Counted from the stretch's first letter, positions 25,595 through 34,961 are shown. The stretch: DNA of 42,089 bases from Parvibaculum sp. (GCA_013823365.1 PNMC01000006.1:1-42089); one strand, 5' to 3'. Notes: generated from the sequence alone by a model not told the origin. Made by a program: numbers and translations.

Positions 25595-26740
25595 GTGTAC
25601 AAGGAATTTTTGTCGCCGATCGAGGAAGTCATCGAAGACGCCCGTAACGGCAAGATGTTCATTCTCGTCGATGCGGAAGACCGCGAGAACGAGGGCGACC
25701 TCGTCATCCCCGCACAGATGTGCACGCCCGAAGCGGTCAACTTCATGGCGAAGTACGGGCGCGGTCTCGTCTGCCTCACGCTGACGGGCGACCGGGCAAA
25801 GCAGCTCAACCTGCAGCTCATGTCGCTGAACAACCAGTCGCGCAACCAGACGGCCTTCACCGTGTCGATCGAAGCGCGGGAAGGCATCTCGACCGGCATT
25901 TCCGCGCATGACCGCGCGCATACGGTCTCCGTCGCGATCGATCCCACCAAGGGCGCCAACGACATCGTCTCGCCGGGCCATGTGTTCCCGCTCGTCGCGC
26001 GCGATGGCGGCGTGCTGGTGCGTGCGGGCCATACCGAAGCGGCGGTCGACATCGCACGGCTTGCCGGGCTTTATCCCGCCGGCGTCATCTGCGAGATCAT
26101 GAATGACGACGGCACCATGGCCCGCCTGCCGGACCTCGTGCAGTTCGCGCAGCTTCACGGCCTCAAGATTGCGACCATCGCCGATCTCATCGCCTATCGC
26201 CGCCGCTACGACAACTTCATCCATCGCGCCATCGAGACCGAACTCGAAAGCGAGTATGGCGGCGAGTTCAAGATGATGGTCTATCTGAACACGGTGGAAT
26301 ATGCAGAGCATATCGCGCTGGTGAAGGGAGACATATCGGGGCCCGAGCCCGTGCTTGTGCGGGTGCATGCGATCAATGTCTTCGACGACATTCTGGGGGC
26401 GACCGGTCCCCGCTCGCATATCCTCGAGGAGTCCATGCGGATGATCGAGGAGGAGGGGCGGGGCGTCGTCGTGCTCATTCGCGACACGACGGCGACGGTC
26501 GTTTCCGACATGCTGCTCCGCAAGGGCGAGGGCGGCGAGCAGGGCATGCCGCGCCGGCTCAGGGAATATGGCGTCGGCGCGCAGATTTTGCTCGATCTCG
26601 GCGTCCATGACATGATTTTGCTCTCCGACACGGACCGCAGCATTGTCGGCCTCGAAGGATACGGGCTTCGGGTCGTCGGACAGCGGCCGGTGACGACCAA
26701 GGCGAAAGCCGGCGCCCGCGCAAAGGAAATCACGCAATGA
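25595..26740 (+). CDS. ribB: 3,4-dihydroxy-2-butanone-4-phosphate synthase fused to a degenerate GTP cyclohydrolase II domain
   Basis: A 381-residue RibBA-like fusion. The N-terminal domain (about 1-210) is an intact DHBP synthase: ILVDAEDRENEGDLV, STGISAHDRAHT, and AGHTEAAVDIARLAG are present, so it should make the four-carbon precursor from ribulose 5-phosphate. The C-terminal domain keeps the GTP cyclohydrolase II frame (LVRVHAINVFDDIL ... YGVGAQILLDLGV) but has no cysteine at all. The three zinc cysteines of the SxCLTGD...CDCG motif are lost, so GTP cyclohydrolase activity is not expected. Such RibB-RibX hybrids occur in alphaproteobacteria; a separate RibA must exist elsewhere. GTG 25595 is the start. 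The stop overlaps ribH by four bases. Confidence 0.92.
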   Translation: MYKEFLSPIEEVIEDARNGKMFILVDAEDRENEGDLVIPAQMCTPEAVNFMAKYGRGLVCLTLTGDRAKQLNLQLMSLNNQSRNQTAFTVSIEAREGISTGISAHDRAHTVSVAIDPTKGANDIVSPGHVFPLVARDGGVLVRAGHTEAAVDIARLAGLYPAGVICEIMNDDGTMARLPDLVQFAQLHGLKIATIADLIAYRRRYDNFIHRAIETELESEYGGEFKMMVYLNTVEYAEHIALVKGDISGPEPVLVRVHAINVFDDILGATGPRSHILEESMRMIEEEGRGVVVLIRDTTATVVSDMLLRKGEGGEQGMPRRLREYGVGAQILLDLGVHDMILLSDTDRSIVGLEGYGLRVVGQRPVTTKAKAGARAKEITQ

Positions 26741-27195
26741 CGACACAGGCCCATATTCTCATTGTCGAGGCGCGTTTCTACGAAGACCTTGCCGACGAGC
26801 TGGCAAGGGGTGCGATTGCAGCGCTCGAGGCCCGCGGCGCCACCTGGCAGCGGATTTCCGTGCCGGGCGTGCTCGAAATTCCGGCGGCGGTGAAGTTCAC
26901 GCTCGATGCCATGGCCAAGGGCGGCCTCACCCGTGCGGTCGATGGATTCGTGACGCTGGGCTGCGTCATTCGCGGCGAGACGACGCATTACGACATCGTG
27001 TCGAACGAGTCCGCCCGCGCGCTGATGAACCTTTCGGTCGATCGCTCGCTGGCGCTCGGCAACGGCATCCAGACGGTCGAGAACGAGGCCCAGGCCTGGG
27101 CACGCGCCAAGGTCGACCAGAAAAACAAGGGCGGCGGCGCGGCCAATGCCTGTCTCGACATGATCGAACTGAAGCGCCATTTCGGCGCGTCCTGA
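26737..27195 (+). CDS. ribH: 6,7-dimethyl-8-ribityllumazine synthase
   Basis: A 152-residue lumazine synthase. The signature stretches are VPGVLEIPAAVKFTLDAM, FVTLGCVIRGETTHYDIVSNE (with the active-site His region) and LALGNGIQTVENEAQAWARA. It condenses the RibB product with the RibD-derived pyrimidine, giving the RibE substrate. It overlaps ribB by four bases (ATGA). nusB follows after 21 bases, the usual ribH-nusB order of many bacteria. Confidence 0.96.
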   Translation: MTTQAHILIVEARFYEDLADELARGAIAALEARGATWQRISVPGVLEIPAAVKFTLDAMAKGGLTRAVDGFVTLGCVIRGETTHYDIVSNESARALMNLSVDRSLALGNGIQTVENEAQAWARAKVDQKNKGGGAANACLDMIELKRHFGAS

Positions 27196-27216
27196 TACCG
27201 GAGTTTCCTTTAGTTT

Positions 27217-27744
27217 ATGTCCTCCATTCCCGCAGAACCCGCTTCCGACGGCCGCCTCGATCCGAAGGCGCGCGCTGCCGCGCGGCTTGCGGCGGTGCAG
27301 GCGCTCTATCAGATGGATGTTGCCGCGACGCCGCTCGACGATGTCATCGAGGAGTTCGTCGAGCATCGGCTCGGGCAGGACATTGAGGGTGTCGGCATCG
27401 TCGAGGCGGATGCCGCGCATTTCGAGGATATCGTGCGCGGTGTCGTGCGCGAGCAGCGCGAGCTCGACAAGCAGGTCAATGGCGCGCTGGCCAAGGGCTG
27501 GTCGCTTTCGCGCATCGACTCCACGCTTCGCGCCATCCTGCGCTGCGGGACTTATGAAATCCGCCGCTGCAAGGACATCCCGGTCAAGGTCGTCATCAAC
27601 GAATATGTCGATGTGGGGCATGCCTTCTTCGAGGGCGACGAGCCGGGCGTCGTGAATGCGGTTCTCGATCGTCTCGGGCAGGAAATCCGCCCGGAAAAAC
27701 GCAAAGGCGCGGGAGCGGGCGATGACGCCGCCGGCCGGAGCTGA
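27217..27744 (+). CDS. nusB: Transcription antitermination factor NusB
   Basis: A 175-residue all-helical NusB, which with NusE (S10) binds boxA RNA and prevents early termination of rRNA transcription. Recognised stretches are ARLAAVQALYQMDVA near the start, ALAKGWSLSRIDSTLRAILRCGTYEI in the middle, and KVVINEYVDVGHAFFEGDEPGVVNAVLDRL at the end. A low-complexity basic N-terminus (about 20 residues) and tail are normal in alphaproteobacteria. ATG 27217 has GGAG about 13 bases upstream. The thiL start lies inside its last 23 bases. Confidence 0.95.
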   Translation: MSSIPAEPASDGRLDPKARAAARLAAVQALYQMDVAATPLDDVIEEFVEHRLGQDIEGVGIVEADAAHFEDIVRGVVREQRELDKQVNGALAKGWSLSRIDSTLRAILRCGTYEIRRCKDIPVKVVINEYVDVGHAFFEGDEPGVVNAVLDRLGQEIRPEKRKGAGAGDDAAGRS

Positions 27745-28732
27745 CGGGCGCGACAGACCCGGCGAGTTCGAGATCATCGGCGACATCTTTGCGCCTCTTG
27801 CGGCGGGCGCGCCCGGCGCCTGGGGCCTGAAGGACGATGCCGCGCTTTTCCATCCCACCTCCGGTTTCGAGACGGTGCTCACCGTCGATGCGATGGTGGC
27901 GGGCGTCCATTTCCTGCCGGACGATCCGCCCGAAAGCATCGCGAAGAAGCTTCTGCGTGTGAACCTTTCGGATCTTGCGGCGAAGGGCGCCGTGCCGCGC
28001 GGCTATCTTCTGGTCACGTCCTTTCCCGCGGATATCGACACCGGCTGGATAAGGCGCTTTGCCGAAGGGCTCGCCGCCGATCAGGCGCGCTACGGGGTGA
28101 CGCTCTGGGGCGGCGACACGGTGAAGACGCCGGGCCCGCTCACCCTCTCGCTCACCGCCATCGGCGAGGTGCCCGAAGGGCGGATCGTCCGCCGCGGGGG
28201 CGCGCAAGCAGGCGACGATCTCTATGTCACCGGCACGCTGGGCGATGCGGCGCTCGGGCTTGCCGTGCTGAAGAATGAAATCGCCGGACTGGACGCGGCG
28301 CATGCGGCCTTTCTCGCCGGCCGCTACCGGGAACCCGAGCCCCGCACCACCTTCGGGCAAAGGCTTCCGGGAATCGCCCATGCCGCGCTCGATGTGTCGG
28401 ACGGGCTGATGGCCGATCTCGGTCATCTCTGTTCGGCCTCGGGCCTCGGCGCGCAGGTCGAGTTCCATCGCCTGCCTGTGTCGGAGGCGGGGCGGGCGGC
28501 GCTCGAATTGCATCCGGAGCTGAGCGATCTCGTGGCCTCCGGGGGGGACGATTATGAAATTCTCTTTGCAGTGCCCCCCGGCCGGGCCGGATTAGCCGAC
28601 GCCGCCGCAGCGGAAAGCGGGGTCCGGATCGCTCGAATCGGCACGCTTCTTCCCGCCGGAAAGGGTGTTACGGCGGTCGATGAGGCAGGGCGTGAGATAC
28701 CCCTCAAGCGGTTGGGATATCGTCACTTTTAG
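27722..28732 (+). CDS. thiL: Thiamine-monophosphate kinase
   Basis: A 336-residue ThiL, which phosphorylates thiamine monophosphate to the active cofactor using ATP. Motifs: GEFEIIGDIFAPL, LKDDAALF, LTVDAMVAGVHFLPDDPP, LSDLAAKGAVPRGYL (metal and nucleotide site), WGGDTVKTPGPLTLS, and ALDVSDGLMADLGHLC. ATG 27722 overlaps nusB by 23 bases and follows GGGAGCGGGCG. The nusB-thiL order is common in proteobacteria. The gene ends the riboflavin-nusB operon; 145 bases separate it from hppA. Confidence 0.95.
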   Translation: MTPPAGADGRDRPGEFEIIGDIFAPLAAGAPGAWGLKDDAALFHPTSGFETVLTVDAMVAGVHFLPDDPPESIAKKLLRVNLSDLAAKGAVPRGYLLVTSFPADIDTGWIRRFAEGLAADQARYGVTLWGGDTVKTPGPLTLSLTAIGEVPEGRIVRRGGAQAGDDLYVTGTLGDAALGLAVLKNEIAGLDAAHAAFLAGRYREPEPRTTFGQRLPGIAHAALDVSDGLMADLGHLCSASGLGAQVEFHRLPVSEAGRAALELHPELSDLVASGGDDYEILFAVPPGRAGLADAAAAESGVRIARIGTLLPAGKGVTAVDEAGREIPLKRLGYRHF

Positions 28733-28877
28733 GTCCTCCCGGTTGCTTTCCCACCGCGTATTTGGCATCTTTCCGCGCGATTTCGACAGTCGGCAGGGGG
28801 AGGACTTCCGGCGTTCTGCTGGAAGCTGAGTGGCTGTTCCCGCCGGTCAATCCGTCAAGGAAACCAAGGAAAAAACA

Positions 28878-30992
28878 ATGAGCACTGCTTTGTGGGCTAT
28901 CATCGGCTGCGGCGTGCTTGCGATCCTCTATGGCATCTGGGCCGTGCGCTCGGTGCTGTCGCTGGACGCGGGCAATGCGCGCATGCAGGAGATCGCTGCG
29001 GCGATCCAGGAGGGAGCGAGCGCCTATCTCGCACGCCAGTACACGACCATCGCCATCGTCGGCGCGGTCATCTTCGCCGTGGTCTGGTATCTGCTGACAT
29101 TCAAGGTCGCCGTCGGCTTCCTGGTCGGCGCGACGCTTTCGGGCGCGGCCGGCTATATCGGCATGCTGGTCTCGGTGCGGGCGAATGTGCGCACCACGCA
29201 GGCCTCCAGCGTCAGCCTCGCGGCCGGCCTTGACGTCGCCTTCAAGTCGGGCGCGGTCACGGGCATGCTCGTTGCCGGTCTCGCGCTGCTCGCGGTGGCG
29301 GTCTATTATGCGGTGCTGACGACGCAGCTCGGCTTCGCGCCCGGCTCGCGCGACGTGATCGACGCGCTCGTGGCGCTCGGCTTCGGTGCCTCGCTCATCT
29401 CGATCTTCGCCCGTCTCGGCGGCGGCATCTTCACCAAGGGCGCCGACGTGGGCGGCGACCTCGTGGGCAAGGTGGAAGCCGGCATTCCGGAAGACGATCC
29501 CCGCAACCCGGCGACCATCGCCGACAATGTCGGCGACAATGTCGGCGACTGCGCGGGCATGGCGGCGGACCTTTTCGAAACCTATGCGGTGACGGTCGTT
29601 GCCACCATGGTTCTCGCCTCGATCTTCTTCGCGGCCGATGTGGCGCCTGCGATGATGGTCTATCCGCTGGCGATCGGCGCCGCCTGTATCGTCACCTCGA
29701 TCATCGGCACCTTCTTCGTGCGCCTCGGCAAGAGCCAGAGCATCATGGGCGCGCTCTACAAGGGCTTCATCGCCTCTGCGGTGCTGTCGCTCGGTGCGCT
29801 CTATTTCGTCACCGACTACATGATCGGCCTCGGCAACACCTATGCCATCGGCGCGCTCACCTTCACCGGCATGGACCTCTACCTCTGCGGTGTGGCCGGT
29901 CTCGTCGTGACGGGTCTCATCATCTGGATCACGGAATACTACACGGGCGTGAACTTCCGCCCCGTGAAGTCGGTGGCCGCCGCCTCGGCGACGGGCCATG
30001 GCACCAACGTCATCCAGGGCCTTGCCATCTCGATGGAAGCGACGGCGCTGCCGGCGCTCGTCATCGTGGTCGGCATTCTCGTCACCTACGGTCTTGCCGG
30101 TCTCTTCGGCATCGCCATCGCGGTCACGACGATGCTGGCGCTTGCCGGCATGGTGGTCGCGCTCGACGCTTTCGGTCCGGTGACGGACAATGCGGGCGGC
30201 ATCGCCGAAATGGCGGACCTGCCGGCTGACGTCCGCAAGACGACGGACGCGCTCGACGCCGTCGGCAACACGACCAAGGCCGTGACCAAGGGCTATGCCA
30301 TCGGTTCGGCCGGTCTCGGCGCGCTGGTGCTCTTCGCGGCCTATACGGCCGACCTCGAGTTCTTCGCGAACAATGCCGATACCTACAGCTACTTCGCCGG
30401 CGTGAGCCCGAACTTCTCGCTGTCGAATCCCTTCGTGGTGATCGGCCTCTTCATCGGCGGCCTGCTGCCTTACCTCTTCGGCTCGATGGGCATGACGGCG
30501 GTTGGCCGTGCTGCCGGTTCGGTGGTCGAGGAAGTCCGGCGTCAGTTCAAGGCCGATCCGGGCATCATGGCGGGCACCTCCAAGCCCGACTATGCGCGCG
30601 CGGTGGACATGCTGACCAAGGCGGCGATCAAGGAAATGATCATCCCGTCGCTTCTGCCGGTCCTGTCGCCGATCGTTCTCTACTTCGCCATTCTCGCCAT
30701 CGCCGACAAGTCGGCTGCCTTCTCGGCGGTCGGCGCGATGCTGCTCGGTGTGATCGTGACGGGCCTCTTCGTCGCGATTTCCATGACGTCCGGCGGCGGC
30801 GCATGGGACAATGCGAAGAAGTACATCGAAGACGGCCATTACGGCGGCAAGGGTTCCGAAGCCCACAAGGCTGCCGTGACGGGCGATACCGTCGGCGATC
30901 CCTACAAGGATACCGCCGGCCCCGCCGTCAACCCGATGATCAAGATCACGAACATCGTGGCCCTGCTGCTGCTCGCCGTGCTCGCACACTAA
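28878..30992 (+). CDS. hppA: Membrane-bound proton-pumping pyrophosphatase, K+-independent type
   Basis: A 704-residue protein with about 16 membrane helices. It couples hydrolysis of pyrophosphate to proton export. The catalytic loops are clear: [20 protein letters not shown], the nearby [23 protein letters not shown], and late [10 protein letters not shown]. The residue that separates K+-dependent (Ala) from K+-independent (Lys) enzymes is lysine here, K467 in [21 protein letters not shown], so it should be K+-independent. ATG 28878 follows AAGGAAAAAA. An 8-base inverted repeat (28733-28740 with 28798-28805) lies in the leader. A strong terminator follows at 31014. Pumping versus Na+ specificity is inferred from family motifs. 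Confidence 0.96.
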   Translation: MSTALWAIIGCGVLAILYGIWAVRSVLSLDAGNARMQEIAAAIQEGASAYLARQYTTIAIVGAVIFAVVWYLLTFKVAVGFLVGATLSGAAGYIGMLVSVRANVRTTQASSVSLAAGLDVAFKSGAVTGMLVAGLALLAVAVYYAVLTTQLGFAPGSRDVIDALVALGFGASLISIFARLGGGIFTKGADVGGDLVGKVEAGIPEDDPRNPATIADNVGDNVGDCAGMAADLFETYAVTVVATMVLASIFFAADVAPAMMVYPLAIGAACIVTSIIGTFFVRLGKSQSIMGALYKGFIASAVLSLGALYFVTDYMIGLGNTYAIGALTFTGMDLYLCGVAGLVVTGLIIWITEYYTGVNFRPVKSVAAASATGHGTNVIQGLAISMEATALPALVIVVGILVTYGLAGLFGIAIAVTTMLALAGMVVALDAFGPVTDNAGGIAEMADLPADVRKTTDALDAVGNTTKAVTKGYAIGSAGLGALVLFAAYTADLEFFANNADTYSYFAGVSPNFSLSNPFVVIGLFIGGLLPYLFGSMGMTAVGRAAGSVVEEVRRQFKADPGIMAGTSKPDYARAVDMLTKAAIKEMIIPSLLPVLSPIVLYFAILAIADKSAAFSAVGAMLLGVIVTGLFVAISMTSGGGAWDNAKKYIEDGHYGGKGSEAHKAAVTGDTVGDPYKDTAGPAVNPMIKITNIVALLLLAVLAH

Positions 30993-31013
30993 GGGCGGCT
31001 GCCTGCAATACGA

Positions 31014-31043
31014 AGCCCCGCGGAGCGATCCGCGGGGCTTTTT
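31014..31043 (+). terminator. Strong intrinsic terminator after hppA
   Basis: An exact 11-bp stem, AGCCCCGCGGA/TCCGCGGGGCT, with a GCGA tetraloop (GNRA type) is followed by a T-run (the last stem T plus four). It begins 21 bases after the hppA stop and is the clearest terminator in the window. It separates hppA from the antiporter gene. Confidence 0.93.
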
Positions 31044-31123
31044 GCCGTCTGCGGCATTCTCGCGATTGACGCGCTCGCCGTTCGAATGAACACTGCCTTG
31101 ATGACCTGCAGGGGACGCGCGTA

Positions 31124-32833
31124 GTGGGAGAGTTTTCAGCCTTTTACGAAGTGGCCGCGTTGCTGCTTCTGGCATCGGTCGTCGGCGCATTGGGGCTGAA
31201 GCTCAAGCAACCCGTGATCGTCAGCTTCATCCTGGTGGGCATGCTCGCCGGGCCCGCGGGCTTCGATATCGTGCGTTCCACCGACAATCTGGAACTCCTG
31301 TCGGAACTCGGTGTCACGCTTCTCCTGTTTCTCGTCGGGCTGAAGCTCGATCTCAATCTCGTCCGCACGCTCGGTACGGTGGCCCTCAATACCGGCCTCG
31401 GCCAGATTCTCTTCACGTCGGTGATCGGCTTTCTGATCTGTCTCGGCCTCGGCATGCCGCCGCTCGCATCGGTCTATGTCGCGGTCGCGATCACCTTTTC
31501 GAGCACGATCATCATCGTGAAGCTGCTCTCGGACAAGCGCGAGCTCGATGCGCTGCATGGGCGGATCGCGCTCGGCTTCCTCATCGTGCAGGATCTCGCG
31601 GTCGTCGTCGCCATGGCCGTCATGTCGGCCATTACCGCGGGCGCGGCCGCCGGCGACGGGCTTGGCGGTGCGCTGATCGGTCTTGCGGCCGGCGCGGTGC
31701 CGTTCCTGCTGCTCTGGCTCTTCGTCTCGAAGATCGCCACCAGGGTTCTCGACAGCATCGCGAAGGCGCCCGAACTTCTGATCGTGTTCGCGCTCGGCCT
31801 CGCCGCGGCCTTTGCCGCGCTCGGCGATTATCTCGGCTTCAGCAAGGAGCTCGGCGGCCTCGTTGCAGGCGTGGCACTTGCATCCACGCCATTCCGCGAG
31901 TCGATCGCCTCGCGGCTGGCAAGCCTCCGTGATTTTCTCCTCGTCTTCTTCTTCATCTCGCTCGGTGCACATCTCGATCTGCGGCTCGTGGGCGATGCGG
32001 TCGGCGAAGCGCTCGTCCTTTCCGCCTTCGTGCTGATCGGCAATCCGATCATCGTCATGGTCATCATGGGCGCGATGGGCTACCGCAAGCGCACGGGCTT
32101 CCTCGCGGGGCTGACGGTTGCGCAGATCAGCGAGTTCTCGCTCATCTTCGTCGCCATGGGCGTTGCGCTCGGTCATGTCAGCGTCGAGGCGGCGGGCCTC
32201 GTCACGCTGGTCGGCATCATCACCATTGCCCTGTCGACCTACATGATCCTCTATTCGCAGCCCCTTTATGCGATGATCGAGAAATATCTCGGTATTTTCG
32301 AGCGCCATATTCCCCACCGGGAGGGCGATATCGCCGAAAGCCCCGAGGGCGAGAAATACGACGTTCTTCTCTTCGGCCTCGGCCGTTATGGGCGCGCGCT
32401 GCACTCCAAATTTTCCGAACACGGGCTTCGCGTGCTGGGCGTAGATTTCGATCCCGACGTCATACGGCAATGGCGCAAGGCGGGCGGGGACGCCATCTAC
32501 GGCGATCTGCAGGACCCCGACATGTGCGAGACCCTGCCCATGGGGGGTGTGCGCCTCGCGATCATCGCCGTGCCGCCGCATGAGATCGGCGTCACGCATG
32601 ACGATCCGCGCGGTTCGCTCATCGCCGCGCTCCGGGCAGGCAATTTCTCGGGTCAGATCGCGGCCATCGCCCGGAGCGAGGCCGATCTCGCTCTTTTGAG
32701 GGCGAAGGGGACCGATATCGTCCTCAGTCCCTTTGCCGATGCCGCCGAGCGGGCGATGGAACGCATCTTCGGTATCGGTCTTTCCACGGAAGCGGATTCT
32801 TTGCCTGCTTCGGAAGTCGAAAGGAGCGCCTGA
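31124..32833 (+). CDS. CPA2-family cation/proton antiporter (KefB/RosB-like) with TrkA_N domain
   Basis: A 569-residue membrane protein. Residues about 1-390 form the Na+/H+ exchanger-like domain with some 12 helices (VSFILVGMLAGPAGFD, AITFSSTIIIVKLLSD, GLVAGVALASTPFRE). A cytosolic TrkA_N domain (about 405-530) follows, with a nucleotide-binding GLGRYG loop in YDVLLFGLGRYGRALHSKF. No TrkA_C follows. Proteins of this type exchange K+ or Na+ for protons and are gated by NAD(H) or similar ligands. GTG 31124 follows AGGGGA at a good distance. The uspA-like gene overlaps its stop by one base (TGATG), so the two are translated together. Confidence 0.88.
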   Translation: MGEFSAFYEVAALLLLASVVGALGLKLKQPVIVSFILVGMLAGPAGFDIVRSTDNLELLSELGVTLLLFLVGLKLDLNLVRTLGTVALNTGLGQILFTSVIGFLICLGLGMPPLASVYVAVAITFSSTIIIVKLLSDKRELDALHGRIALGFLIVQDLAVVVAMAVMSAITAGAAAGDGLGGALIGLAAGAVPFLLLWLFVSKIATRVLDSIAKAPELLIVFALGLAAAFAALGDYLGFSKELGGLVAGVALASTPFRESIASRLASLRDFLLVFFFISLGAHLDLRLVGDAVGEALVLSAFVLIGNPIIVMVIMGAMGYRKRTGFLAGLTVAQISEFSLIFVAMGVALGHVSVEAAGLVTLVGIITIALSTYMILYSQPLYAMIEKYLGIFERHIPHREGDIAESPEGEKYDVLLFGLGRYGRALHSKFSEHGLRVLGVDFDPDVIRQWRKAGGDAIYGDLQDPDMCETLPMGGVRLAIIAVPPHEIGVTHDDPRGSLIAALRAGNFSGQIAAIARSEADLALLRAKGTDIVLSPFADAAERAMERIFGIGLSTEADSLPASEVERSA

Positions 32834-33735
32834 TGAGTGCAGGCGAAACGGCGGACCGCCTTGCCGGGCTCCGCAACATTCTGATCGCGACGGATCTGTC
32901 CGGCCGCTCGGAGAAGGCCGTGATGCGAGGGCTTTCGCTCGCCGCGCGGTTCGCCGCCCGGGCCGTGGTCGTGCATGTGGTGGACGACGACCAGCCATCC
33001 TCCCTCGCCGATGTCGAGGCGGAAAGGTCCGCCGCCTTGCTGAACGAAATGCTGGCGCCGCTCGCCGGAAGTCTCGGCATTCGGCCCGAGGTCCGGATTC
33101 TCCGCGGTATCGAATCCGAGGCCATCCGTCTCGCGGCCGACGAGATCGACGCCGACTTGCTGGTGCTTGGTGCCCATCGAAGGCAGATTCTGCGCGAGGT
33201 CTTCACCGGCACCACCGTGGAGCGCGTCATACGCACGAGCGGTCGGCCTGTGCTGGTCGCACGCCTCGACGGTGACGAAAGCTACGGCACCGCGATTGCC
33301 GCCATCGACCTCTCGCAGCCTTCGCTCGATGCATTCCGCTTCGCGTCGGGCGTCTCCTTCCTCGGATGCCGGGAGGTCACCTTGCTGCACGCCTTCCTGC
33401 CGCTTGCGGGCGGGATGATGCGCTATGCCGATGTCGGCGAGAGCCGCATCGATGAATATTCGGGCTCGCTCGCGGATGAGGCGCGCGGTGCCTTGGATCA
33501 TGTCCTTGAGGCGGTACCTCTTGGCGATGTCGCCGCACGGGTGGAGGTGACGGAAGGTGCCGCCATTGGCGTGATCAGGGAGGCTATATCCACCGCCCGT
33601 CCGCAGCTCATTGTGCTCGGCACGAAGGGGAATTCCTCCCTGAAGAGCCTGCTGCTTGGAAGCGTCGCCAATGCGATCCTGCGCGATGCCGAATGCGACG
33701 TGCTGGCCTGGTCCGGCCGCCGCCCGGCGGCGTGA
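32833..33735 (+). CDS. Tandem universal stress protein (UspA-type)
   Basis: A 300-residue protein with two Usp domains. Domain 1 (about 15-145) starts LRNILIATDLSGRSEKAVMRGLSLAARF and lacks the ATP-binding Gly pattern (GAHRRQILREVFTGTTVERV). Domain 2 (about 150-297) ends with IVLGTKGNSSLKSLLLGSVANAILRDAECDVLA, close to the nucleotide-binding G-x2-G-x9-GS pattern. It begins on the last base of the antiporter stop codon. A Usp protein coupled to a CPA2 antiporter suggests it senses nucleotide or energy state and modulates the antiporter, which is inference. It is convergent with bamE, 27 bases apart. Confidence 0.88.
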   Translation: MSAGETADRLAGLRNILIATDLSGRSEKAVMRGLSLAARFAARAVVVHVVDDDQPSSLADVEAERSAALLNEMLAPLAGSLGIRPEVRILRGIESEAIRLAADEIDADLLVLGAHRRQILREVFTGTTVERVIRTSGRPVLVARLDGDESYGTAIAAIDLSQPSLDAFRFASGVSFLGCREVTLLHAFLPLAGGMMRYADVGESRIDEYSGSLADEARGALDHVLEAVPLGDVAARVEVTEGAAIGVIREAISTARPQLIVLGTKGNSSLKSLLLGSVANAILRDAECDVLAWSGRRPAA

Positions 33736-33762
33736 AACCTGCCGGGCCGCAAAAGGGAAGGA

Positions 33763-34266
33763 TCAGCGCCGCTGCGTCGGATCGTTAGAGGGCAGGGAGC
33801 CGGGAGAGTTGAAGCGGCCGAGATTGCCGAAGAGCTGACCGAGAATGGTGAGTTCCTTGCCGCGGGTCGGCGTCGTGCGATTGACGAAGTTCACGATCTG
33901 CCCGTCTTCGAGCCCGTAATAGGCGATCTCCTGCACCGACTCGGTCTTGTCGAAATAGACGGCGGCGACCGTCCGCTCCACTTCCTTCGGGCGATAGAAC
34001 ATCGTTGTCTCGAAGCGGCTGGAGATGTAGTACCAGGCCTCCCCATCGACGGTGGACGTAGTCGAGGGGGACCCCATCACGGTCCGGACCTGCTCCTTCG
34101 ATGCGCCAGTCTGCAGCTTTGCGAGATCGTTCGGATCGAAGATATAGCCGCGGTCTTCAATCACCGGCTGAACCAGTGGCGCGCAGCTTACCAGCACCGT
34201 TGCGGCCGAAAGGGTCGCAGCGGTCAGCAACAGCCGTGCGGAGCGGTGCAGGCGGAACGTCGTCAT
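33763..34266 (-). CDS. bamE: Outer membrane assembly lipoprotein BamE (SmpA/OmlA)
   Basis: A 167-residue lipoprotein. A signal peptide (RLLLTAATLSAATVLVSC) ends in a lipobox LVSC with the lipidated cysteine at 28. The SmpA/OmlA domain (about 38-120) starts GYIFDPNDLAKLQTGASKEQVRTVMGSPS and includes EAWYYISSR. BamE is part of the Bam complex that inserts beta-barrel proteins in the outer membrane. The frame is open from a TTG at 34299, but ATG 34266 has GAGGAG about ten bases upstream. A Gly/Pro/Ser-rich tail of about 25 residues follows the domain. It is divergent from the chaperone gene, as is usual in alphaproteobacteria. Confidence 0.93.
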   Translation of the reverse strand: MTTFRLHRSARLLLTAATLSAATVLVSCAPLVQPVIEDRGYIFDPNDLAKLQTGASKEQVRTVMGSPSTTSTVDGEAWYYISSRFETTMFYRPKEVERTVAAVYFDKTESVQEIAYYGLEDGQIVNFVNRTTPTRGKELTILGQLFGNLGRFNSPGSLPSNDPTQRR

Positions 34267-34384
34267 GGCGCGGGGTCTCCTCGGACCGGAAAAGTTCAAT
34301 CGTTGACCTACCCTTGTCGCCAGCTAAATTCAATCGGCATGTGCGGCGGGGCCATCAAGCCACACCCCGGGCCGGAGCGAAACC

Positions 34385-34951
34385 ATGATATGGAAAAGAA
34401 TTTTCGGCAGTTCGGCCAAAAACGAGGTGCCGCTCGCGCTTTATGGGGCCGTGGTCAGGCAGGCCCGGGTCCCGGCCTTCTACCTCGAGGGCGGGGTTCC
34501 GGACACGGTCGAGGGCCGATTCGAGATGGTGGCCGCCCATGCCTGCCTGGTGCTCCGGCGGCTCCGGCAGGGCGGCGAGGCGGGCAAGGCGATGGGCCAG
34601 AAGCTCTTCGACATCCTGTTCGACGACATGGACCAGACGCTGCGCGAAATGGGCGTGGGCGATCTCTCCGTCGGCAAGAAGATCAAAGCGCTCGCCTCCT
34701 CCTTCTATGGCCGGATGCGGGCCTATGACGAAGGCTTCCGGGACGAGGGTTCCCTGCTCGCATCGGCATTGGCGCGCAATGTCTATGGCGAGGCGGGGGG
34801 CACCGGCCCTCATGCCGAGGCGCTTGCCGCCTATATGAGAGCGGCGGACAGCGCTCTCCAGGACCAGCCGATGGAGGAACTCCTGGCAGGACGGGTCGTT
34901 TTCGAGCCGCCGCAAATATCGCTGAGCCCGGCCCCTCACGGCGCCGGTTGA
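34385..34951 (+). CDS. Ubiquinol-cytochrome c chaperone (CBP3/UQCC1-like)
   Basis: A 188-residue protein of the ubiquinol-cytochrome c chaperone family, bacterial relatives of yeast Cbp3 and human UQCC1 that help assemble cytochrome b into the bc1 complex. Seen: the short basic N-terminus, YGAVVRQARVPAFYLEGGVPDTVEGRFEMVAAHACLVLRRL in outline, and LFDDMDQTLREMGVGDLSVGKKIKALASSFYGRM. The last 15 residues are Pro/Ala-rich. ATG 34385. The next gene, DUF177, starts 10 bases after the stop. This order (bamE divergent, chaperone, DUF177, plsX, fabH, ihfA, merR) is widely kept in alphaproteobacteria. Confidence 0.92.
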   Translation: MIWKRIFGSSAKNEVPLALYGAVVRQARVPAFYLEGGVPDTVEGRFEMVAAHACLVLRRLRQGGEAGKAMGQKLFDILFDDMDQTLREMGVGDLSVGKKIKALASSFYGRMRAYDEGFRDEGSLLASALARNVYGEAGGTGPHAEALAAYMRAADSALQDQPMEELLAGRVVFEPPQISLSPAPHGAG

Positions 34952-34961
34952 GAGGACGACC

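Noticed and set aside
28704-31190. An 828-codon minus-strand open frame
   Set aside because: It is antisense to hppA; the composition is a charged Arg/Asp/His/Glu mixture typical of mirror frames. hppA itself is beyond doubt.
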